DNA of 31,409 nucleotides from SVQP01 sp045594705 (GCA_045594705.1 JAZNZB010000009.1:1-31409), one strand, 5' to 3'. Positions 1 through 7,229 are shown, counted from the stretch's first letter. Made by a program: numbers and translations. Notes: a model not told the origin generated them from the letters alone.

Positions 1-507
1 GAGCTTGGAGAAGATCTTTGGGAAATGTGGAAGGGCATCTATTTTGCTGAGGTTGGCAACAGAGAAATACAAGAAGAAAGTAAGAATCAAGGAAATCTTA
101 GAATTATAGGTTCATATGGAACAAAAATTTGGGATAACAGAGGTGTGGCTTGGGTTATTAAATCATCACTTATCAATCAGCTTTCTCCCTTCGACGCAAA
201 TACGATAGAAGTAATGCAAGCACTTTGCAGTGAGGACGGACAAAAACTGATTTTTGCTCTACGCTGTGATGTTCCAACATCAAAACAAACACTCATCGAA
301 AAAGCCAATATTGAAATATCCCGTTTAAATGAGCTTTTGCTTTTATTCACCGAAAATCGAATTATTGAATTTGTTGCGGACAATCGTTCAGAGGACAGAG
401 GATACTTGGTCTGTGGTCATTGCGGTATTGCTGCGTACATGGTGTTAACAGCAATGTATATCCTCAATAAAAAGAATTATACCGTTTCGCAATTTCTCAT
501 AGGATGA
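1..507 (+). CDS. Unknown protein, 5' end missing
   Basis: The reading frame is open from base 1, so the true start lies outside the window; 168 codons are visible. I do not recognise the family. The visible part looks soluble and mixed alpha/beta, with a Cys-rich patch near the C-terminus (CGHCG) followed by a hydrophobic stretch (AAYMVLTAMYIL) and a short tail ending FLIG. Codon use is AT-rich (many AAA, ATT, GAA), clearly unlike the GC-rich genes that follow, which suggests recent acquisition. A strong rho-independent terminator begins about a dozen bases after the stop, so this is the last gene of its transcript. No function is assigned. Confidence 0.55.
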   Translation, partial: ELGEDLWEMWKGIYFAEVGNREIQEESKNQGNLRIIGSYGTKIWDNRGVAWVIKSSLINQLSPFDANTIEVMQALCSEDGQKLIFALRCDVPTSKQTLIEKANIEISRLNELLLLFTENRIIEFVADNRSEDRGYLVCGHCGIAAYMVLTAMYILNKKNYTVSQFLIG

Positions 508-518
508 TTGACTTTCTT

Positions 519-545
519 GCCCCGCCACGCGCGGGGCTTTTCTTT
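519..545 (+). terminator. Rho-independent terminator
   Basis: Perfect 7-bp GC stem (GCCCCGC at 519-525, GCGGGGC at 531-537), 5-base loop, then TTTTCTTT. It ends the transcript of the partial gene at the window start. Confidence 0.9.
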
Positions 546-559
546 GCTTTCAGCACATC

Positions 560-587
560 AAAAAAGCCACCACAAAATGTGATGGCT
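560..587 (-). terminator. Hairpin with minus-strand U-tract
   Basis: AGCCACCACA (565-574) can pair with TGTGATGGCT (578-587) with one wobble around a 3-base loop. Read on the minus strand it is followed by six T (560-565). No minus-strand gene leads into it here, so it may only block antisense transcription. Confidence 0.4.
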
Positions 588-704
588 AATTTGGTTTTTA
601 TCGCTAATTTTGCAGACCCACGGGGCATTTCTTTTTTATGTGCAAATTGTAAAATACAGGCATGGAAGGCAGCATATAATTGTTAACTATTTTTGAAAAA
701 ATTC

Positions 705-733
705 TTTACAAATACAATAAATTGTGATATAAT
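705..733 (+). promoter_or_regulatory. SigA-type promoter of the two-component/HtrA operon
   Basis: TTTACA (705-710), 17-base spacer, TATAAT (728-733). It gives a leader of about 130 bases before the response regulator. The same TTTACA-N17-TATAAT arrangement recurs at 11287-11315 (minus) and 27198-27226 (plus). Confidence 0.8.
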
Positions 734-870
734 TATTAATGATGATAAATAATCGGCGATTTTGAATAAAATTCCGACAAAATTCATTCATTTATCACAC
801 AGGCTCCCTATTGTACCTGTATGATACAATTGAAAAAATAAAAGACTAAATACAAGGAGGAACTCCAATT

Positions 871-1563
871 ATGATGGATACCAAAATTCTTGTTGTGGAT
901 GATGACAACAATATCAGCGAATTACTTAAGGTGTATTTTACCAATGAGGGCTACGAGGTCAAGACTGCATCCGACGGTGTGGAGGGCATCAGCTATTTCA
1001 AAATGTATGAGCCCGATATCGTACTGCTGGACATTATGCTGCCCAAGAAGGACGGCTGGCAGGTCTGCCGCGAGATCCGCGAAATGTCCTCCAAGCCCAT
1101 TATCATGATTACCGCAAAGGGTGAGGTGTTTGACAAGGTGCTGGGTCTTGAGCTGGGCGCGGACGATTTCCTGGTCAAGCCCTTTGATATGAAGGAGCTT
1201 TCCGCACGCGTCAAGGCTGTGCTGCGCCGCTATCAGGCACACACCAACCAGGATGACGACGAGGTGGTCAAGTTTGAGAATATCGAGATCAGCCGTCAGA
1301 AGTACGAGCTCAAGCTCAAGGGCAAGAGCGTGGATATCCCTCCCAAGGAGCTGGAGCTGCTGTATTTCCTGGCATCCAACTACAATCGCGTGTTTACCCG
1401 CGATCAGCTTTTGGATAAAGTATGGGGCTTTGACTACCTGGGCGACTCCAGAACGGTTGACGTGCACGTCAAGAGACTGCGCGAAAAGCTGGAGGGCGCA
1501 TCGGATAAGTGGATCCTCAAGACCGTTTGGGGCGTTGGCTACAAATTCGAGCTGCTGGGCTGA
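871..1563 (+). CDS. OmpR/PhoB-family response regulator
   Basis: Two-component response regulator of 230 aa, normal for the family. Residues 4-120 form a receiver domain with acidic pocket D10-D12, phospho-acceptor D54 (in LLDIML), T81 and K103 (LVKPF). Residues about 130-228 form the winged-helix DNA-binding domain, with the typical ending DVHVKRLREKLE...TVWGVGYKFE. The start ATG at 871 follows AAGGAGG (854-860); the ATG at 874 is an alternative. The partner histidine kinase starts within about 10 bases of the stop, and an HtrA-type protease and MgtC-family protein follow, so a role in sensing envelope or stress conditions is likely. The actual signal and regulon are unknown. Phosphorylation and DNA binding are family knowledge, not shown here. 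Confidence 0.95.
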   Translation: MMDTKILVVDDDNNISELLKVYFTNEGYEVKTASDGVEGISYFKMYEPDIVLLDIMLPKKDGWQVCREIREMSSKPIIMITAKGEVFDKVLGLELGADDFLVKPFDMKELSARVKAVLRRYQAHTNQDDDEVVKFENIEISRQKYELKLKGKSVDIPPKELELLYFLASNYNRVFTRDQLLDKVWGFDYLGDSRTVDVHVKRLREKLEGASDKWILKTVWGVGYKFELLG

Positions 1564-1571
1564 TCAAAAAC

Positions 1572-3035
1572 GTGTTTAAGAGTCTGTTTTTTAAGTATAT
1601 CACAGCGTTTGTGCTGATTATTGTGGTCAGCTTTATGCTGCTGATCATGATCATCGGCAATATCATCACAGGGTATTCCGAGCAGGTAAAGACTGAGGTG
1701 CTGACCAACACGGCTGCTGCTGCATATACTTATTTGGACGAGAATTATAAAAAAGACCTGCCGTTTTCGCAGTATATAGCGCAAAACGAGCAAAGTCTTT
1801 CGGTGTTCCTGCAGGCATTGACCGTCAATGCCGACGGCGTGACCATTTTGTTGGCAGACGATTCAGGCATGCTTCTGACCTGTCAAGGAGTCGATCGCGA
1901 GGCTCTGGAGATCGGCCAACAGATTCCCTTAGAAGAATTGGATCGCGTTTTGCTTGGAGAATACGTGCAAACAAGCGATACCTTTGCAGAGCTGTTTGAT
2001 CAGCCCCACACTGTGCATGCGCATCCGCTAATGGAGAAAGACGATGTATACGGTGTGCTGTTGATATGTGCCGATTCCTCTGACTGGCACGATCTGCGTG
2101 ATTCCACGGTGCAGGTTATCATGGCGGCAAGCCTTTGGGTCATGCTGGCTGCGCTGATCGCGTTCTATTTCATTACCGAGCGCATCATCACGCCGCTTAA
2201 GGGCATGAGCCGTGCAGCAAAAAGCTTTGCTGCGGGAAAATTTGACGTACGCGTTCCCGTTCATGGAAACGACGAGGTAGCAGAGCTTGCGCGCGCTATG
2301 AACAATATGGCGCAATCCTTAGAGGCGCTGGATAATATGCGCACCTCGTTTATGGCCAATGTATCACACGATCTGCGCACGCCCATGACTACCATTTCCG
2401 GATTTATTGACGGGATTCTGGATGGCGTGATCCCGGCGGATCAGCAGACCTATTACCTTTCTATCGTATCCGAGGAGGTCAAGAGACTGTCAAGGCTTGT
2501 CTCGCAGCTGCTGGATCTGTCGCGCATTCAAGCGGGTGACCGTAAATTCGTGTCTGAGCCCTTTGATATCTGCGAGGTCTGCAGACTGATCCTGATTTCG
2601 TTTGAGCAAAAAATCGACCAAAAAAAGCTGGACGTGGAATTTGACTGCGAAAGCGAGAACATGTTCGTGCTTGCGGATCGCGATGCCATGTATCAGATCG
2701 TGTATAATCTGGTGGATAATGCGGTAAAATTCTCAAAAGAGGGTGGCAAGCTGCGTATTTGTCTGGACCTTGTCAAAAAGGGTCAAAAGGTCAGAGTGCG
2801 TGTTTATAATCAGGGACAGGGGATCCCCGGCGAGGATCTACCGTACGTATTTGAACGCTTTTATAAGAGCGACAAGAGTCGCGGATTGGATAAAAAGGGT
2901 GTGGGTCTTGGACTGTATATTGTCAAGACCATCGTAGAAGCCCATCATGAGAATATTTCGGTTGACAGTGTAGCGGGTGAGTGGTGTGAATTTACGTTCA
3001 CACTGCCAAAGACCGATGCTCCCGAAAAAGGATGA
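1572..3035 (+). CDS. Membrane sensor histidine kinase (HAMP-HisKA-HATPase)
   Basis: Orthodox sensor kinase, 487 aa from GTG 1572. Layout: TM1 at about residues 10-35, an extracytoplasmic domain of about 150 residues, TM2 at about 185-205, HAMP, HisKA with phospho-acceptor H266 (SHDLRTP), then the ATPase domain with N box (DNAVKF), G1 (GQGIP), F box (FERFYK) and G2 (GVGLGL). The frame is open upstream of the response-regulator stop, so the start is a judgement: GTG 1572 puts a hydrophobic TM1 near the N-terminus. Only a weak GGG precedes it, which suggests translational coupling to the regulator whose stop is 8 bases before. CTG at 1560 is the alternative. The extracellular domain was not recognised, so the signal is unknown. 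Confidence 0.93.
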   Translation: MFKSLFFKYITAFVLIIVVSFMLLIMIIGNIITGYSEQVKTEVLTNTAAAAYTYLDENYKKDLPFSQYIAQNEQSLSVFLQALTVNADGVTILLADDSGMLLTCQGVDREALEIGQQIPLEELDRVLLGEYVQTSDTFAELFDQPHTVHAHPLMEKDDVYGVLLICADSSDWHDLRDSTVQVIMAASLWVMLAALIAFYFITERIITPLKGMSRAAKSFAAGKFDVRVPVHGNDEVAELARAMNNMAQSLEALDNMRTSFMANVSHDLRTPMTTISGFIDGILDGVIPADQQTYYLSIVSEEVKRLSRLVSQLLDLSRIQAGDRKFVSEPFDICEVCRLILISFEQKIDQKKLDVEFDCESENMFVLADRDAMYQIVYNLVDNAVKFSKEGGKLRICLDLVKKGQKVRVRVYNQGQGIPGEDLPYVFERFYKSDKSRGLDKKGVGLGLYIVKTIVEAHHENISVDSVAGEWCEFTFTLPKTDAPEKG

Positions 3036-3050
3036 GAGGGGGAGAAATAC

Positions 3051-4598
3051 TTGGAAGAGAAACGTGAGTTGCTGCCCGAGCAGCAATCTGATGATACGGC
3101 TGCGCCTGCACAGCCCATGACAGAAGAGCAGGCACAAGCACAGGTGATGTCGCAAGATACAGAGCCCGCCGAGCCGGTAGATTCTGCAGAGCCTGCAGAG
3201 CCCGCCGAGCCGGTAGATTCTGCAGAGCCTGCAGCGCCCGCCGAGTCGGTAGAGCCCGCGGAACAGGAGGCTGAACAAGAAAGCGCAGATCCCGAGGCGG
3301 TACGAGCCAACGAGATCTTTGAGCAAGACAAGGTCAAGCAGCAGTCTTTGGCAAGAGAAGCAAAGGAATATCAATACCGATGGAATTATGAGGAACAGCG
3401 CGCACATGATCGCAAGCGCAGGCAGCGCGGATACCATCGCGGTGTTTGGGCGTATGCGTTTATCATGACAGCTGTGTTCGCCCTGTGCTTTGGCATTCTG
3501 GTAGGCGTGCTGATCCACGATGCCATTACGTACAAACCTGAAAACGAAACGATCCAGGGCGGTCTTTCGGGGGATGTCAGTATTGTAGGCGGTGGAGATG
3601 AGCAGACCATTGAGGTTTCTGCACTTGAATCGGTACGAAATTATACCGTGGTGATTACCGCTAAGACTGCCGAGGGCGTTGGTACAGGGACCGGTATTGT
3701 GCTGACAGAGGATGGATATATTGCGACCAATTATCACGTCATTGAGGATGCGCAGACCGTGACCGTCAAGTTTTACAGTGGACAGGCGGCCGTTGCAGAG
3801 ATCGTTGGATTTTCCGAAATCGATGATATCGCAGTGATCAAGGTCAAAGCGACAGGCCTGTATTGTGCAAGTATTGGCAAGTCTGCAGACGTTTTGGACG
3901 GACAGAACGTATATGCTGTGGGTACGCCCGCAGGTGAGGAGTATGCCTGGAGCGTGACCAAGGGAGTGGTTTCCTTTGCACAAAGAGAGGTCAAGATCTA
4001 CGATGACGAGGGCATTTTGACAAAGAAAATGAAGCTGATCCAGACCGACACACCCGTCAACCCGGGTAACTCCGGCGGACCCTTGGTCAATTCCAACGGT
4101 GAGGTGCTCGGCATTATCACCATGAAGCTTTCGGGGCAGTATGAAAATATGGGCTTTGCCATTCCGATCGACGGTGCTATGGTCTTGATCGACAATATCA
4201 TCAAAACGGGTGAGCCGGGAGAGTCGCCCATCACCACCAAGCGTCCCTTGATCGGCATTGTTGGCGTAGGTGTTGAGGCAGGCAAGTATTATATCAATAT
4301 TCCCGGTGAGAACCGTATTCAGGAGGTCTCTCCCGAGGATGCCGCATTGAACCCCGAAGAGGTATTTTACGCGCCGTATACGGGTGTTTGGGTGCAGAGC
4401 ACCACGCTTGGGCTGGACGCAGCCAATAAGCTCAAGCCGGGGGATATTATCGTGTTGGCGGACGGGCAGGAGCTTGCCACCATTTACGATTTGATGGACG
4501 TGATCAACAACCACGTAGGCGGAGAGACGGTCGAGCTGACCTATTACCGTAACGGTGTGGCAAATATTGTCAGCGTAACGCTGGGTTACGCCGAATAA
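3051..4598 (+). CDS. Membrane-anchored HtrA/DegP-like serine protease
   Basis: Trypsin-like protease of the HtrA family, 515 aa, probably facing outward and degrading misfolded or regulatory envelope proteins. Starts at TTG 3051 after GAGAGGGGGA. Residues 1-110 are acidic and Pro/Ala/Glu-rich with tandem repeats. A basic stretch (RKRRQRG) precedes one TM at about 130-153. The protease domain has catalytic H229 (NYHVIED), D259 (DDIAVIKV) and S341 (GNSGGP). One C-terminal PDZ domain covers about 440-512 (LKPGDIIVLADGQEL). The single anchored PDZ layout matches Bacillota HtrA/HtrB rather than secreted DegP. It lies 15 bases after the histidine kinase, so it is probably co-transcribed. The long acidic cytoplasmic tail is longer than in typical relatives. 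Confidence 0.95.
   Translation: MEEKRELLPEQQSDDTAAPAQPMTEEQAQAQVMSQDTEPAEPVDSAEPAEPAEPVDSAEPAAPAESVEPAEQEAEQESADPEAVRANEIFEQDKVKQQSLAREAKEYQYRWNYEEQRAHDRKRRQRGYHRGVWAYAFIMTAVFALCFGILVGVLIHDAITYKPENETIQGGLSGDVSIVGGGDEQTIEVSALESVRNYTVVITAKTAEGVGTGTGIVLTEDGYIATNYHVIEDAQTVTVKFYSGQAAVAEIVGFSEIDDIAVIKVKATGLYCASIGKSADVLDGQNVYAVGTPAGEEYAWSVTKGVVSFAQREVKIYDDEGILTKKMKLIQTDTPVNPGNSGGPLVNSNGEVLGIITMKLSGQYENMGFAIPIDGAMVLIDNIIKTGEPGESPITTKRPLIGIVGVGVEAGKYYINIPGENRIQEVSPEDAALNPEEVFYAPYTGVWVQSTTLGLDAANKLKPGDIIVLADGQELATIYDLMDVINNHVGGETVELTYYRNGVANIVSVTLGYAE
3162..3260 (+). repeat. 36-bp tandem repeat in the protease N-terminus
   Basis: Two exact 36-bp copies (3162-3197 and 3198-3233) and a degenerate third (from 3234). 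Each encodes a 12-residue unit EPAEPVDSAEPA. It is in frame, so slippage changes the length of the cytoplasmic acidic tail without breaking the gene. Confidence 0.9.
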
Positions 4599-4608
4599 GG
4601 AGGATACG

Positions 4609-5283
4609 ATGGCTTGGGATATGTGGCTTTTTGAGCATATCGGTGCATGGGATTATCTTGTACGCGTTGTCGTAGCCTGCCTGTGCGGCGGTTTGATCGG
4701 TCTTGAGAGAACCAAACGCCTCAAGGAGGCGGGAATCCGTACTCATATCATTGTCGCACTCGGTGCAACGCTGATCATGGTGGTGTCCAAATACGGCTTT
4801 TCCGACGTGATCGGCGCGGATGCATCGCGCATTGCCTCCAACGTCATCACCGGCATCAGCTTTTTGGGTGCAGGTGTGATCTTCGTGCGCGGCGGCTCGG
4901 TCAAGGGTCTGACCACGGCTGCGGGCATCTGGGCAACCGCCGCCATCGGCCTTGCGCTTGGCGCAGGCATGTATACGGTGGGCGTGCTTTGCACGGCGCT
5001 CATGATTCTTCTGCAGATTTCGCTGCATAAGTTCTTGCCGGGTGACATGCAATCCTCCAAGGAGCTTTTGCTGGTGATCTCAAAGGATTATCACACCGTG
5101 ATGCCCAAAATTCGCGCACGCCTGGAAGAGATGAAGATTCTGATCTCAGGCGTGGAGATGGAAAAAATGGACAACGGGGACGTGCGCGTCAGCATGGAGG
5201 TGCGTCTTCATAAGGATAACCTCAGCGACGGGCTGCTTGACCTCGCGGACGAATTCCCCGAGATCAAGTCGATCGTGATGTAA
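4609..5283 (+). CDS. MgtC/SapB family membrane protein
   Basis: Integral membrane protein of 224 aa. The N-terminal MgtC domain (about residues 10-140) shows the family signatures: GGLIGLERTKRLKEAGIRTH, then ISFLGAGVIF and GLTTAAGIWATAAIGLA. The C-terminal 80 residues form a soluble ACT-like domain. RBS AAGGAGG lies just before ATG 4609, 10 bases after the protease stop, so it belongs to the operon. Family members affect Mg2+ limitation tolerance, phosphate or ATP homeostasis and acid stress; which one applies here cannot be read from sequence. Its presence with a two-component system and HtrA supports a stress-response operon. Confidence 0.92.
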   Translation: MAWDMWLFEHIGAWDYLVRVVVACLCGGLIGLERTKRLKEAGIRTHIIVALGATLIMVVSKYGFSDVIGADASRIASNVITGISFLGAGVIFVRGGSVKGLTTAAGIWATAAIGLALGAGMYTVGVLCTALMILLQISLHKFLPGDMQSSKELLLVISKDYHTVMPKIRARLEEMKILISGVEMEKMDNGDVRVSMEVRLHKDNLSDGLLDLADEFPEIKSIVM

Positions 5284-5292
5284 GTAAAAGTT

Positions 5293-5454
5293 ATGGAACA
5301 AAAGTTAAATAATTTCCACGCAGGAATGGTCAAGGATACTATTGTTGAGGCAATATTGCTGATAGAAGGTCTTGCCGCCATAGAAAACGGAAAAACTATT
5401 GATGGCAATGATATAAAAGCAAGATTAGCTCAAAAATATGATTTTGATTTGTGA
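5293..5454 (+). CDS. Small ORF, 53 aa, function unknown
   Basis: ATG at 5293 opens a 53-codon frame ending at TGA 5452-5454, directly before the operon terminator. The predicted peptide is a short amphipathic protein (begins MEQKLNNFHAGMVKDTIVEA, ends LAQKYDFDL) with no recognised domain. No Shine-Dalgarno sequence is visible and the codons are AT-rich, unlike the upstream MgtC gene. It could be a real small protein, or the 3' remnant of a gene otherwise lost. Its position inside the transcript, before the terminator, is the main support. Confidence 0.4.
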   Translation: MEQKLNNFHAGMVKDTIVEAILLIEGLAAIENGKTIDGNDIKARLAQKYDFDL

Positions 5455-5460
5455 ACAGAG

Positions 5461-5490
5461 CAAGGGGCAATTTCTGCCCCTTGTTTTTTT
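5461..5490 (+). terminator. Rho-independent terminator of the TCS-HtrA-MgtC operon
   Basis: Perfect 9-bp stem CAAGGGGCA (5461-5469) / TGCCCCTTG (5475-5483), loop ATTTC, then seven T. Confidence 0.95.
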
Positions 5491-5498
5491 GAAAAAAA

Positions 5499-5530
5499 CT
5501 TGACATTGACCCTACGTCAAGTGATATAAT
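5499..5530 (+). promoter_or_regulatory. MerR-type promoter and operator, 19-bp spacer
   Basis: TTGACA (5500-5505) and TATAAT (5525-5530) are separated by 19 bases, the over-long spacer typical of promoters activated by MerR-family proteins. The spacer carries dyads: TTGAC/GTCAA (5506-5510, 5516-5520) and CTTGAC/GTCAAG (5499-5504, 5516-5521). The adjacent gene encodes a MerR protein, so autoregulation is likely. Confidence 0.85.
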
Positions 5531-5553
5531 ACATATGAGAGGGGGCGATATTC

Positions 5554-6231
5554 ATGGCTTTGCTTGACATTAACACGGTGTGTCAGATGCTCGGAACCAC
5601 CTCGCGCACATTGCGCTTTTATGAGCAAAAGGGGATTGTTACAAGCACCGCGGTTCCGTTTTGCTCACGCAGACATTACAGCGCTGAGCAGGTAGAGCAT
5701 ATCAAGAAGGTGCTTGTACTGCGTGCACTTGGCCTTTCAGTTGCGCAAATCCGCAAGCTGCAAGATGGAAATGTGGAGCTATCAGATGCCATACTGGAGC
5801 ACAAGGCAGAATTGATTGCCTCCATTGTAGCCAAAGCCAAGGAGCTGCGCATGCTGGACGATGCACTTGCTACGATAGAAAAGGGCGGGAGCGTCTACGA
5901 TTCAACGGATCAAAAGCCTATAACGCAAAGCATGCGACTGGAAATTGCACGCAGCTTTACTGATCTGTTTATCCAAGATGAGTATGATGCTTGCTTTGCC
6001 TATTTTTCGGATATGCTGCAGGAATACATGCCGCTATCTGCATGGAAACGCGTGGTATGTGATACGGTCAAGCCGCTTGGAGTGCTGTTGCACGTGAAAG
6101 AGATCGAATGTGACAGCGAAGTGAAAAACGTAGTAAACAGCCGTTTGCAATATGAAAAAATGGGACTGTGTGTAAAGATTGTGTTTCACCGAGACAAGGT
6201 TCACGGCATTTGGCTCAATTATGAGTTGTAA
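5554..6231 (+). CDS. MerR-family regulator with DUF3887-like effector domain
   Basis: 225 aa. Residues 3-72 are a MerR winged helix (TSRTLRFYEQKGI, RRHYSAEQVEHIKK, LGLSVAQIRKL), followed by a short dimerisation helix. The C-terminal about 100 residues (ARSFTDLFIQDEYDACFAYF onward) resemble the DUF3887 pattern: a helical start, an F/W-rich middle and paired strands ending in a GIWLNY motif. This is not a metal- or drug-binding MerR tail, so the ligand is unknown. RBS GAGGGGG lies before ATG 5554. The stop codon overlaps a possible ATG of the next gene, so the two are co-transcribed. The 19-bp-spacer promoter upstream fits MerR autoactivation. The DUF3887 assignment is pattern-based and should be checked by profile search. 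Confidence 0.85.
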   Translation: MALLDINTVCQMLGTTSRTLRFYEQKGIVTSTAVPFCSRRHYSAEQVEHIKKVLVLRALGLSVAQIRKLQDGNVELSDAILEHKAELIASIVAKAKELRMLDDALATIEKGGSVYDSTDQKPITQSMRLEIARSFTDLFIQDEYDACFAYFSDMLQEYMPLSAWKRVVCDTVKPLGVLLHVKEIECDSEVKNVVNSRLQYEKMGLCVKIVFHRDKVHGIWLNYEL

Positions 6232-6242
6232 TGGAGATGGAT

Positions 6243-6578
6243 ATGATAAAAAAGAGAATGCTTTTCTGCGTACTGTGCCTTATGAGCGGGGTGCTCGTAT
6301 CTTGTGAGGTGCATTGGGGAGGAAAAAGTGCAGATGTGCCGTGGTGGATGATCGCAATTCCTGTTGCAGTATTTTTGATCGTTGTACTGTATCTTGTCGG
6401 TAAGAGCCTTTCTTCCAAGCTGCATATTTGTCCTCGATGCCAAAAAAGCTTTTATCCCAAATGGTGGCAGGTTGCCTTTACGGTACATAAAAACGGAGAG
6501 GGAGTATTACGCTGTCCGCATTGCAAAACAAAAGGCTTTTGCCGCATATCACACAAGGAAGATTGGGATGAATGGTGA
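6243..6578 (+). CDS. Putative lipoprotein with TM and C-terminal zinc ribbon
   Basis: 111 aa from ATG 6243, chosen because GGAG at 6233-6236 lies just upstream and because it gives a clean signal peptide; ATGs at 6231 and 6237 are alternatives. Residues 1-21 are a lipoprotein signal with lipobox LVSC (C21). A second hydrophobic segment follows (about 37-57), then a zinc-ribbon-like domain with CPRC and CPHC pairs and a further Cys. If both segments are used, the lipid anchor is outside and the zinc ribbon is cytoplasmic. Family not recognised. It follows the MerR gene with no gap and precedes an SdpI-family gene. Translocation and lipidation are inferred from motifs only. Confidence 0.65.
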   Translation: MIKKRMLFCVLCLMSGVLVSCEVHWGGKSADVPWWMIAIPVAVFLIVVLYLVGKSLSSKLHICPRCQKSFYPKWWQVAFTVHKNGEGVLRCPHCKTKGFCRISHKEDWDEW

Positions 6579-6596
6579 GTGCGAAAGGAGAAATTA

Positions 6597-6732
6597 GCGT
6601 GAAAGTTCACTTGATATTCCTTTATACTCAACTATTCACGCTTTAACTTCACCTAAAAATGGATCTGAGCCCATTTTTGGAGCAAAGCTCCTCGGTGAAG
6701 TTACCATCACTATTCGAGCCGCCACAGGCGGC
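6597..6732 (+). repeat. Multi-hairpin intergenic element
   Basis: Between the lipoprotein and SdpI genes. GCGTGAA (6597-6603) pairs with TTCACGC (6635-6641). AACTTCACC (6645-6653) pairs with GGTGAAGTT (6694-6702), enclosing two more hairpins, AAAAATGG/CCATTTTT (6655-6662, 6671-6678) and GGAGC/GCTCC (6679-6683, 6687-6691): a three-way junction. GCCGCC/GGCGGC (6718-6723, 6727-6732) then ends two bases before the RBS of the next gene. An AAAGGAG followed by GTG at 6599 opens only a 15-codon frame, as if the element had been inserted after an RBS. Confidence 0.7.
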
Positions 6733-6744
6733 ATGGAGGTAAAA

Positions 6745-7128
6745 ATGTGGTTTTGGTGGACAATGCTCGTGTGCGATCTGATCATTCCATTGATGATGAT
6801 CATTGCAGGATGGATGATGTGGAAGCATACGCCTATGCATATTAACCGTTGGTACGGCTATAGAACCGCGCTTTCCATGAAAAACGAGCAAACCTGGAAG
6901 TTTGCTCATATGTATGCCGGGCGGTTATGGTGTATTATGGGGATTGTATTGCTGATCCCGTCGGTACTGATATGGATTCCTTTTCATCAGAGCTCTGTCA
7001 CGGTTGTGGGGATTGTCGGATTGGTTGTGACAACCGTCCAGGTGATCGTGCTGATTGCATCTGTGTTTCCGACAGAAGCAGCACTTGCGCGGACTTTTGA
7101 CGAGAACGGACAAAGAAGAGTCGAATAA
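6745..7128 (+). CDS. SdpI/YhfL-family membrane protein
   Basis: 127 aa, four predicted TM segments. The family signature INRWYGYRTALSMKNEQTW followed by FAHMYAGRLW is clear. In Bacillus subtilis, SdpI gives immunity to the SDP toxin and sequesters the regulator SdpR; most other members are uncharacterised. Start: GGAGG at 6735-6739 sits 5 bases before ATG 6745; ATG 6733 is contained in the hairpin/RBS region and is less likely. It ends just before a bidirectional terminator. Here its operon partner is a MerR-type regulator rather than the ArsR-type SdpR, so immunity is a hypothesis only. Confidence 0.85.
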   Translation: MWFWWTMLVCDLIIPLMMIIAGWMMWKHTPMHINRWYGYRTALSMKNEQTWKFAHMYAGRLWCIMGIVLLIPSVLIWIPFHQSSVTVVGIVGLVVTTVQVIVLIASVFPTEAALARTFDENGQRRVE

Positions 7129-7131
7129 AAC

Positions 7132-7166
7132 AAAGCAGAAGTCTTGATCAAAGACTTCTGCTTTTC
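7132..7166. terminator. Bidirectional terminator
   Basis: 12-bp stem AGCAGAAGTCTT (7134-7145) / AAGACTTCTGCT (7151-7162) with TTTT on the plus side and a T-rich tract on the minus side. It separates the convergent MerR/SdpI and rpe units. Confidence 0.9.
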
Positions 7167-7174
7167 CTTATCTG

Positions 7175-7229
7175 TTACTCCAAAAACGGATTGATCTTTG
7201 CGGTATCCTTCATGCTGACGATGACGGAT
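7175..7229 (-). pseudogene. Displaced duplicate of the rpe 3' end
   Basis: 55 bases that match rpe's own 3' end at 7560-7614 with two mismatches, offset by exactly 385 bases. The copy still reads as the last codons of an epimerase (MKDTAKINPFL, then E and a stop, where rpe has G and a stop). The match stops abruptly at 7229/7614. It sits next to the bidirectional terminator, which suggests that this is the original rpe tail, pushed away when the 7230-7559 segment arrived. Confidence 0.9.

Larger units (their letters stand above)
508..870. other. Intergenic stretch before the two-component operon
   Basis: No convincing gene. An open frame at 504-686 overlaps the terminator and has no ribosome binding site. 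The stretch holds the terminator at 519-545, a second hairpin at 565-587 oriented for minus-strand termination, a consensus promoter at 705-733, and a small inverted repeat (ATTGTA at 810-815, TACAAT at 825-830) in the 130-base leader of the response regulator. The leader repeat could be an operator or a stem; it is not assigned. Confidence 0.6.

Noticed and set aside
504..686. 60-codon open frame after the first gene
   Set aside because: It overlaps the gene's stop and runs through the terminator; there is no RBS.
2838..4514. 558-codon open frame on the minus strand
   Set aside because: Antisense to the histidine kinase and HtrA-like genes, which have clear domains and catalytic residues.
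6599..6646. 15-codon frame with a good RBS before the multi-hairpin element
   Set aside because: Too short and stops inside the stem; more likely a disrupted gene start than a leader peptide.
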